A stretch of DNA of 11,724 nt from an uncultured Lachnospiraceae bacterium (GTDB taxonomy: Bacteria; Bacillota; Clostridia; Lachnospirales; Lachnospiraceae), in assembly GCA_900554205.1 (NCBI GenBank), contig USGM01000103.1, positions 1 through 11,724 of the forward strand. Reading direction: 5' to 3'. Numbering within the stretch: the first letter of the stretch is position 1; every line of letters starts with the position of its first letter. This document shows positions 7,158 to 11,724 of the stretch, piece after piece. Below the pieces are notes generated by a model. It did no database searches. It saw only the letters and a program-made list of their open reading frames with translations, and was not told the origin of the DNA. The position numbers and the translations under genes were made by a program.

Positions 7158-7265
7158 ATGTTTAATTTAAACAACCAGAAGACCAAGCGGAAAATTTCAG
7201 CAGCCATTATCGTGGTTCTGGTGCTCGCTATGGTTATTCCTACTTTAGCATATTTCTTCTATTAA
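7158..7265 (+). CDS. Small single-span membrane peptide (35 aa)
   Basis: A 35-residue open frame: MFNLNNQKTKRKISAA, then IIVVLVLAMVIPTLAYFFY. The ribosome site AAGGAG (7146-7151) is six bases before the ATG, as good as any in the window, and the promoter at 7079-7107 points at it, so it is very probably expressed. The basic N-terminus followed by one hydrophobic helix predicts an N-in membrane peptide with almost nothing outside. The layout (short Lys/Arg-rich head, span containing LxLAMV) resembles the short DUF4044/Prli42-type membrane miniproteins of Firmicutes, one of which, in Listeria, anchors the stressosome; the resemblance is by eye and the family may differ. It lies 60 bp before the VanW-family start and reads in the same direction. 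It is too short for default gene finders and is easily missed. Confidence 0.72.
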   Translation: MFNLNNQKTKRKISAAIIVVLVLAMVIPTLAYFFY

Positions 7266-7296
7266 TTCAATCTGGGAGAAACATGTGTGTATTGTT

Positions 7297-7314
7297 TTTT
7301 CGCATTTGCGAAAA
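7297..7314. promoter_or_regulatory. 18-bp perfect palindrome before the VanW-family start
   Basis: TTTTCGCA-TT-TGCGAAAA, a perfect 8-bp inverted repeat with a 2-base centre, ends 11 bases before the ATG at 7326 and just before the ribosome site GAGGA (7316-7320). It could be a repressor operator or, in RNA, a 7-bp hairpin with an ATTT loop that influences access to the ribosome site. It matches none of the operators I recognise (CIRCE, CtsR, LexA, NrdR). Confidence 0.45.
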
Positions 7315-7325
7315 TGAGGATGATT

Positions 7326-8798
7326 ATGGGAAAAATATGGAATAGAGCGCGTTTCCTTCTTCTGGTCTTTGCGTGTGTCATGCTGTCCGGCATGAGCGTG
7401 TGCGCGAAGGAGGATGCGATAAAGACCGGCATTTATGCAGGGGATATAGAGCTGTCCGGAATGTCGGCTGAACAGGCGAAGGCGGCGATAGAGGAATATA
7501 TAGAAAGCCTCGGGGAGACCGAGGTCACGTTGCTGGCTGCCGCCGGTAACGAGGTCGTTGTCACAGCCGGAGAGCTGGGAATAACGTGGGCGAACCCGCA
7601 GCTGGTCGATGAGGCGGCGGAGATCGGAACACACGGAAATGTGATTGAACGATATAAGGTTTTGAAGGATCTCCAGCATGAGAACAAGGTTTACCCTGTT
7701 TTGCTCAGCTTTGACCTTCAGGCGATCAATGATATTCTGACAGATCAGTGCGCCAGATATGATGTCATGGCGGTAAATTATTCGCTGAAGCGTGAGAATG
7801 GCGAGTTTCAGGTAATAGAAGGACAGACCGGCTATATGCTGGATGTTGAGACCTCGATTGACCGGGTGAATGATTATCTGACGCAGAACTGGGATCACCA
7901 GCCCTGCCGCATTGAACTGGATGTTGCAGTGGAGCAGCCGCAGGGAAGCGCCGAGGAGCTTGCGCAGGTGAAGGATGTTCTCGGCAGCTTTACAACAGCA
8001 TACACCTCCTCGGGAGCGTCGAGATGTGCCAACGTGGAAAATGGCTGTAAGCTGGTCAACGGGACGGTGATTTATCCCGGGGAAGAGTTTTCTTTTTATA
8101 CGGCAGTTGCACCGTTTTCTGAAAAAAACGGTTACTATATGGCAGGCTCCTATGTCAGCGGCAAGGTAGTTGACAGTCTGGGAGGCGGCATTTGTCAGGT
8201 TTCCACCACGCTTTACAATGCGGTTCTGCTCGCAGAGCTCGATGTCACGGAGAGACATAATCACTCCATGGTGGTAAGCTATGTGGCGCGTTCGGCGGAT
8301 GCGGCGATCGCGGAGAGCGCAGGCAAGGACTTCCGGTTTGTAAACAATCTGGATTATCCTGTATATATCGAGGGCTACACGAGCGGGAAGAAGCTCACCT
8401 TCAATATCTATGGAAAAGAGACGAGAGATCCCAACAGAACCGTAAGCTTTGAGAGCGAGGAACTGGAGGTAATCAATCCCCCGGCAGATCTTATTTATGC
8501 CGACGCGTCCAAGCCGGTCGGCTATATCGTGTCAGACAGCGCACATACCGGCTATAAGGCAAGGCTCTGGAAGATCGTGAAAGAGAACGGTGTGGAGGTA
8601 AGCCGCACGCAGGTCAACAGCAGCAATTATAAAATGGTGCCGCGATCCGCTACGGTCGGAACGGCTACGAACGATCCGGCTGCTTATGAGCAGATCATGG
8701 CAGCTATCAACAGCGGCAGCGTCGCTCAGGTGAAGGATGTCATTGCCATGCTGACGGCACAGGCTGCCGCGAACAGTGTGGAGATCGGAGAGCAGTAA
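7326..8798 (+). CDS. Secreted VanW-family protein with peptidoglycan-binding-like and G5-like domains
   Basis: An exported envelope protein, 490 residues from the ATG at 7326. Residues 1-27 are a signal peptide (basic MGKIWNRAR, hydrophobic FLLLVFACVML, likely cleavage after VCA). Then come two PG_binding_4-like repeats (about 33-120, with GIYAGDIELSGMSAEQA, and 155-205, with EGQTGYMLD). The VanW domain spans about 219-352 with the core GGGICQVSTTLYNA (286-299). A C-terminal G5-like domain (about 364-447) ends YKMVPRSATVGT, followed by an Ala-rich tail. VanW is found beside vancomycin-resistance genes but its biochemical role is unknown; no van genes are here. ATGs at 7314 and 7320 and a GTG at 7287 are in frame, but 7326 lies five bases after AGGA (7317-7320) and begins a proper signal peptide. 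It is followed 18 bp later by the AIR-synthase-like gene, so they are probably co-transcribed. Confidence 0.93.
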   Translation: MGKIWNRARFLLLVFACVMLSGMSVCAKEDAIKTGIYAGDIELSGMSAEQAKAAIEEYIESLGETEVTLLAAAGNEVVVTAGELGITWANPQLVDEAAEIGTHGNVIERYKVLKDLQHENKVYPVLLSFDLQAINDILTDQCARYDVMAVNYSLKRENGEFQVIEGQTGYMLDVETSIDRVNDYLTQNWDHQPCRIELDVAVEQPQGSAEELAQVKDVLGSFTTAYTSSGASRCANVENGCKLVNGTVIYPGEEFSFYTAVAPFSEKNGYYMAGSYVSGKVVDSLGGGICQVSTTLYNAVLLAELDVTERHNHSMVVSYVARSADAAIAESAGKDFRFVNNLDYPVYIEGYTSGKKLTFNIYGKETRDPNRTVSFESEELEVINPPADLIYADASKPVGYIVSDSAHTGYKARLWKIVKENGVEVSRTQVNSSNYKMVPRSATVGTATNDPAAYEQIMAAINSGSVAQVKDVIAMLTAQAAANSVEIGEQ

Positions 8799-8816
8799 GA
8801 ACAGAGGGTCAGGATC

Positions 8817-9875
8817 ATGAAAAACGGTAAGGTACCGGAGAACGTTTTGAAACGCTCCGTTTTAAGGCAGATCAGGACAAAAAGAGAAGAAGTATTAAAT
8901 GGCGCAGGTGTAGGGGTAGACTGCGCCGTTTTTTCGTCCTGCGGCCGGAGTACCTTTCTGTCCTGCGCGCAGACCGCGGCAGTGCGGTCGGCAGCTCCTG
9001 CGGAATCGGCGGGTGAGGTGACGGCGTTGACAGAGCCTGTATACAGCACGGTGATTCCCCCCGGGCAGCTGATTCTTCGCTGTACAAACAATCTGGCGGC
9101 AGCCGGGGCAGAGCCCTATGCCGTGACGCTTGCATTCATGCTTCCGGAAAGTACGGAGGAGGCAGAGCTTAAGTCGCTGATGGCGGAGACGGAGAAGGCG
9201 TGCAGCGGTCTGAACATACAGATAGCGGGCGGACAGAGCTGTATCAGCAGTGCGGTAAACCAGCCGGTGCTGACCGTCACGGGTTACGGAAAGCCGATTG
9301 TGGACGGATGGCAGGAACATAAGAAAATAAGTCCCGGACAGGATATTGTTTTAAGTAAATGGATCGGAATGGAAGGAACGGCGATTCTGGCGGGGCGGGC
9401 CAGAGAAGGGCTGTTACATAGATATCCGGCGTACCTTGTGGACGAGGCGGTATGCCTTGACCGGTGGATGTCCGTGATACCGGAGGCCGCCACCGCCGTG
9501 AAGTCCGGCGTTTGTGCCATGCATGATGTCTCAGAGGGCGGAATCTTCGGAGCACTCTGGGAGCTTGCGGAAAGGATGGGCGCTGGACTGACCATAGATC
9601 TGAAAAAGATTCCTCTGCGGCAGGAGACGGTAGAGGTATGTGAATATTGTAATGTCAATCCCTATGAGCTTCTCTCGGGCGGGTGCCTGATCATGGTGAC
9701 AGAGGACGGAGCCGGGCTGAAGGCAGCGCTGGAGGCGGAAAAGATATCGGCGGCTGTGATCGGAAAGGTTACCGACAGCAGGGACCGCATCATCTATAAT
9801 GAGGACGAGGTGCGGTACATGGACAGACCGAAGAACGATGAAATCTATCGCTGGCTGCAGGAGCAGAAGGGATGA
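8817..9875 (+). CDS. AIR synthase/HypE-like protein, possibly catalytically altered
   Basis: A 352-residue protein with the PurM/HypE/ThiL/SelD two-domain fold, whose relatives phosphorylate or dehydrate small substrates with ATP. Family landmarks are GKVPENVLKRSVLRQI (4-19), GAGVGVDCAV (29-38), NNLAAAGAEP (91-100), AVNQPVLTVTGYGK (146-159), MHDVSEGGIFGALWELAE (235-252) and NPYELLSGG (281-289). It is not HypE: the C-terminal PRIC cysteine motif is absent and no hyp genes are near. Compared with relatives as I remember them, the STDPITG-like loop reads LTEPVYS (71-77), the usual ND before LAxxGA is NN (91-92), and GGHT/GGET reads GGQS (138-141), so metal and ATP binding may be weakened. Residues 39-70 are an Ala/Ser/Cys-rich insert. 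GAGGG (8804-8808) precedes the ATG by eight bases. Terminator-like hairpins lie inside its start. Confidence 0.82.
   Translation: MKNGKVPENVLKRSVLRQIRTKREEVLNGAGVGVDCAVFSSCGRSTFLSCAQTAAVRSAAPAESAGEVTALTEPVYSTVIPPGQLILRCTNNLAAAGAEPYAVTLAFMLPESTEEAELKSLMAETEKACSGLNIQIAGGQSCISSAVNQPVLTVTGYGKPIVDGWQEHKKISPGQDIVLSKWIGMEGTAILAGRAREGLLHRYPAYLVDEAVCLDRWMSVIPEAATAVKSGVCAMHDVSEGGIFGALWELAERMGAGLTIDLKKIPLRQETVEVCEYCNVNPYELLSGGCLIMVTEDGAGLKAALEAEKISAAVIGKVTDSRDRIIYNEDEVRYMDRPKNDEIYRWLQEQKG
8836..8863 (+). terminator. Terminator-like hairpin inside the AIR-synthase-like gene (first)
   Basis: CGGAG (8836-8840) pairs with CTCCG (8855-8859) and, past a two-base bulge, CGTT (8843-8846) pairs with AACG (8851-8854) around a TTGA loop; TTTT (8860-8863) follows directly. 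The arrangement is that of a weak intrinsic terminator, lying 38-65 bases after the stop of the VanW-family gene and inside the next reading frame. Confidence 0.3.
8897..8934 (+). terminator. Terminator-like hairpin inside the AIR-synthase-like gene (second)
   Basis: GGCGCAG (8901-8907) and CTGCGCC (8921-8927) form a perfect 7-bp GC-rich stem with a 13-base loop, immediately followed by G and six T (8929-8934). Outer A-T pairs (8897-8899 with 8929-8931, with one T-G wobble) can lengthen the stem. By shape it is a good intrinsic terminator or attenuator, about 80-118 bases into the coding region; the codons also encode the conserved GAG...DCAV motif, so chance cannot be excluded. Confidence 0.4.
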
Positions 9876-9955
9876 AACCATAAACATTGGAGCAGTGTCC
9901 GTGCGCACCGGGCATAGATTATTGATAGAAACAGTGTGCAGAAATGAGGATTATG

Positions 9956-10438
9956 ATGAGAGACGAATTACTTGCAATTATCGAGAAGAACAGCCGGATC
10001 GACTTAAAGGAACTGGCAATCATCCTTGGTGTGGAGGAGATTGATGTCGTAAACGAGCTTGCAGCGCTTGAAAATGAGGGGATTATCTGCGGCTATCATA
10101 CACTGATTAATTGGGAAAAGACCGATATTGAAAAGGTTTCCGCGCTGATCGAGGTTCGTGTGACACCTCAGAGAGGACAGGGCTTTGACAACGTGGCAGA
10201 GCGCATCCAGAAGTATCCCGAGGTGCGCAGCGTCTACCTGATGTCCGGCGGCTATGATCTGATGGTTATTCTTGAAGGAAAGACATTGAGGGAGGTTTCC
10301 TCCTTTGTCTCCGACAAGCTGGCAACCTTAGAGCCTGTACTGAGCACGGCAACGCATTTTATCCTGAAAAAGTATAAGGATCACGGAACCATGCTCTCCC
10401 AGAAAAATGAAGATGAAAGGGAGATGATCACGCCATGA
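9956..10438 (+). CDS. Lrp/AsnC family transcriptional regulator
   Basis: A 160-residue feast/famine-type regulator from the ATG at 9956. Residues 1-48 form the winged helix-turn-helix (IDLKELAIILGVEEIDVVNELAALENEGIICGY) and 60-135 the effector-binding RAM/AsnC domain, with SGGYDLMV (97-104) at the ligand-sensing turn. The tail (136-160) is charged. These proteins form octamers and respond to amino acids. An ATG at 9944 is in frame, but 9956 has GAGGA (9946-9950) five bases upstream and gives the usual MRDELLAIIEKN start. Its stop overlaps the start of the aminotransferase by 4 bp. The same pair occurs in Bacillus subtilis as alaR-alaT (alanine synthesis), so control of the neighbouring enzyme is the natural guess. 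The 80 bp upstream hold a GTGCGCAC palindrome (9901-9908) and two CAGTGT copies (9893, 9932), but no convincing promoter. Confidence 0.92.
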   Translation: MRDELLAIIEKNSRIDLKELAIILGVEEIDVVNELAALENEGIICGYHTLINWEKTDIEKVSALIEVRVTPQRGQGFDNVAERIQKYPEVRSVYLMSGGYDLMVILEGKTLREVSSFVSDKLATLEPVLSTATHFILKKYKDHGTMLSQKNEDEREMITP

Positions 10439-11595
10439 GGAATCCGTTAGCAGATAAAGTAGTAGAAATCAAGCCATCCGGTATCCGCAAATTTTTTGAC
10501 ATTGTAAGCGAGATGAAGGATGCCATTTCCCTCGGTGTCGGCGAGCCCGACTTTGACACCCCGTGGCATATCCGGGACGAGGGCATTTATTCTCTGGAAA
10601 GAGGAAAGACACATTACACCTCAAACGCAGGACTGATGGAGCTTCGTGAGGAGATCTGCCGCTATCTTTACAGAAGACAGGGACTCAGCTACGATCCTGT
10701 CAAGGAGGTATTGATTACGGTAGGAGGCTCGGAGGCGATCGACATCGGGCTGCGCGCAATGTGCAACCCCGGGGATGAGGTGCTGATTCCCCAGCCGAGC
10801 TATGTTTCCTACGAGCCTTGCGCGGTACTGGCAGGCGCAAAGCCCGTGATTATCAATCTGAAGGCGGAAAATGAATTCCGGCTGACGGCACAGGAGCTGG
10901 AGGACGCTATTACAGAAAAGACGAAAATTCTTATCCTGCCGTTCCCGAATAACCCTACCGGAGCAATCATGGAGCGGAAGGATCTGGAGGCAATCGCCGA
11001 GGTTATTTTGAAACATGACATCTTTGTCATGTCAGATGAAATTTATTCTGAGCTGACCTATAAGGACAAGCATGTTTCGATTGCAGAGCTTCCGGGTATG
11101 CAGGAGAGGACAATTCTCATTAACGGATTTTCCAAGGCATATGCCATGACCGGCTGGAGACTCGGCTATGCATGCGGGCCCCGCGAGATCATTCAGCAGA
11201 TGACAAAGATCCACCAGTTTGCGATTATGTGCGCACCGACGACGAGCCAGTGTGCGGCAGTGGAAGCGCTGAAGAATGGGGACGGAGATGTGGAACAGAT
11301 GCGCACCGCCTATAACCAGCGCAGACGTTATTTAATGAATGCCTTCCGGGAGATGGGGCTGGAATGCTTTGAACCGTATGGCGCATTTTATGTGTTCCCC
11401 TGTATTAAAGAATTTGGTCTGACAAGCGATGAATTTGCGGAGAGACTGCTGAAAGAAGAGAAGCTGGCTGTCGTGCCCGGCACGGCATTTGGTGACTGCG
11501 GCGAGGGCTTCCTGCGAATCTCCTATGCGTATTCCATGGAGCAGTTGAAGGAAGCGCTGAGCAGAATGGACCGCTTTATCCAACGCCTGCGCTGA
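10435..11595 (+). CDS. PLP-dependent aminotransferase, class I (AspAT fold; alanine/aromatic type)
   Basis: A cytoplasmic fold-type I transaminase of 386 residues, full length for the subgroup Igamma enzymes. Visible active-site parts: SLGVGEPDFDTP (32-43), HYTSNAGLMELREEI (60-74), PNNPTGAI (171-178, with N173), DEIYSELTY (201-209, with D201 and Y204), the PLP lysine K234 in NGFSKAYAMTGWRLGY (230-245), and R361 in FLRISYA for the substrate carboxylate. A class I aminotransferase next to an Lrp regulator matches the alaT/patA group, so alanine or aspartate/aromatic amino acids with 2-oxoglutarate or pyruvate are the likely substrates; sequence alone does not settle which. It begins within the regulator stop (ATGA, 10435-10438) with AGGGAG about 10 bases upstream inside that gene. 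The stop TGA is at 11593-11595 and no clear terminator follows within the window. Confidence 0.94.
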   Translation: MRNPLADKVVEIKPSGIRKFFDIVSEMKDAISLGVGEPDFDTPWHIRDEGIYSLERGKTHYTSNAGLMELREEICRYLYRRQGLSYDPVKEVLITVGGSEAIDIGLRAMCNPGDEVLIPQPSYVSYEPCAVLAGAKPVIINLKAENEFRLTAQELEDAITEKTKILILPFPNNPTGAIMERKDLEAIAEVILKHDIFVMSDEIYSELTYKDKHVSIAELPGMQERTILINGFSKAYAMTGWRLGYACGPREIIQQMTKIHQFAIMCAPTTSQCAAVEALKNGDGDVEQMRTAYNQRRRYLMNAFREMGLECFEPYGAFYVFPCIKEFGLTSDEFAERLLKEEKLAVVPGTAFGDCGEGFLRISYAYSMEQLKEALSRMDRFIQRLR

Positions 11596-11597
11596 CC

Positions 11598-11659
11598 ATG
11601 GGGACGCCGCGGCATGTCGGACTACACGGTCTAATGGGACGCTGGTGAATGGGACGCTG
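11598..11659 (+). repeat. Short direct repeats after the aminotransferase gene
   Basis: AATGGGACGCTG occurs at 11633-11644 and 11648-11659 (12 of 12 bases, 15-base period); a degenerate copy ATGGGGACGCCG is at 11598-11609. The surrounding 129 bases (11596-11724) have no credible gene on either strand; CGCT-CGC-AGCG (11704-11714) is a small inverted repeat near the window edge. This may be the edge of an intergenic repeat element continuing outside the window. Confidence 0.45.
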
Positions 11660-11724
11660 CGTGAAGCATACATGACCACCGCAGGCACGCTCCCGCTACC
11701 TTTCGCTCGCAGCGGTACATAACA

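Noticed and set aside
7159..7173. Palindrome TGTTTAA-T-TTAAACA at the start of the small membrane peptide gene
   Set aside because: It is AT-rich, a 7-bp arm is expected about once by chance here, and it overlaps the codons for the first residues; not strong enough to call an operator.
7245..8264. Long open frame on the - strand (339 codons) opposite the VanW-family gene
   Set aside because: Its translation is rich in Arg, His, Ile and Cys without recognisable domains, while the + strand frame has clear VanW motifs and a signal peptide. It is a shadow of the real gene.
8817..9875. Identification of the AIR-synthase-like protein as hydrogenase maturation factor HypE
   Set aside because: The C-terminal PRIC cysteine motif is missing, several ATP-site residues differ, and no hydrogenase maturation genes are nearby.
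8726..9908. Several 87-141-codon open frames on the - strand opposite the AIR-synthase-like gene
   Set aside because: They have Pro/Arg/Ser-rich low-information translations without ribosome sites or motifs, as expected opposite a GC-rich gene.
9876..9955. Possible promoter before the Lrp-type regulator (TTGGAG at 9887, TAGATT at 9915)
   Set aside because: The spacer would be 22 bp, too long for a normal sigma-A promoter, and no better pairing is visible.
11013..11032. Hairpin ACATGACA-TCTT-TGTCATGT inside the aminotransferase gene
   Set aside because: An 8-bp repeat of this kind is expected by chance about once in a window this long, no T-run follows, and it lies in the conserved DIFVMSDE coding stretch.

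Overview
The window reads as chromosomal DNA from a low-to-mid-GC Gram-positive anaerobe, most likely a clostridial gut bacterium of the Lachnospiraceae type. This rests on the gene content (class II GalT, VanW/G5-type surface protein, DUF6020-like membrane protein, Lachnospiraceae-type AIR-synthase-like protein), on strong AGGAGG-like ribosome sites, and on tightly packed genes. The species assignment is inference; I see no rRNA, tRNA, CRISPR array, insertion sequence or phage gene.

Layout: (1) 1-686, + strand: the 3' part of a class II galactose-1-phosphate uridylyltransferase gene that starts upstream of the window. (2) 713-2314, - strand: a translationally coupled ABC exporter (permease after ATPase), preceded by what looks like the 3' stump of a GntR-type regulator gene with no start. 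(3) 2318-5754, + strand: a visibly AT-richer block with a good promoter and two overlapping genes for large multi-span membrane proteins that resemble GT-C type, lipid-linked-sugar glycosyltransferases. (4) 5774-6526, +: a DEDDh 3'-5' exonuclease with a basic tail, meeting tail-to-tail (35-bp overlap) a - strand gene at 6492-7100 for a membrane-anchored, helical-repeat-like protein. (5) 7158-9875, +: a 35-residue membrane peptide gene with its own strong promoter, a secreted VanW-family protein, and 18 bp later an AIR-synthase/HypE-like protein that has lost several residues typical of the family. (6) 9956-11595, +: an Lrp/AsnC regulator overlapping by 4 bp an aspartate-aminotransferase-fold enzyme, an arrangement like the Bacillus alaR-alaT pair. 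(7) 11596-11724: non-coding DNA with short direct repeats.

Functionally this is mostly envelope and amino-acid/sugar housekeeping. The parts most worth a second look are the paired GT-C-like proteins beside a truncated regulator, the short membrane peptide in front of VanW, and the AIR-synthase-like gene, which combines an apparently degraded active site with terminator-like hairpins inside its first 120 bases.
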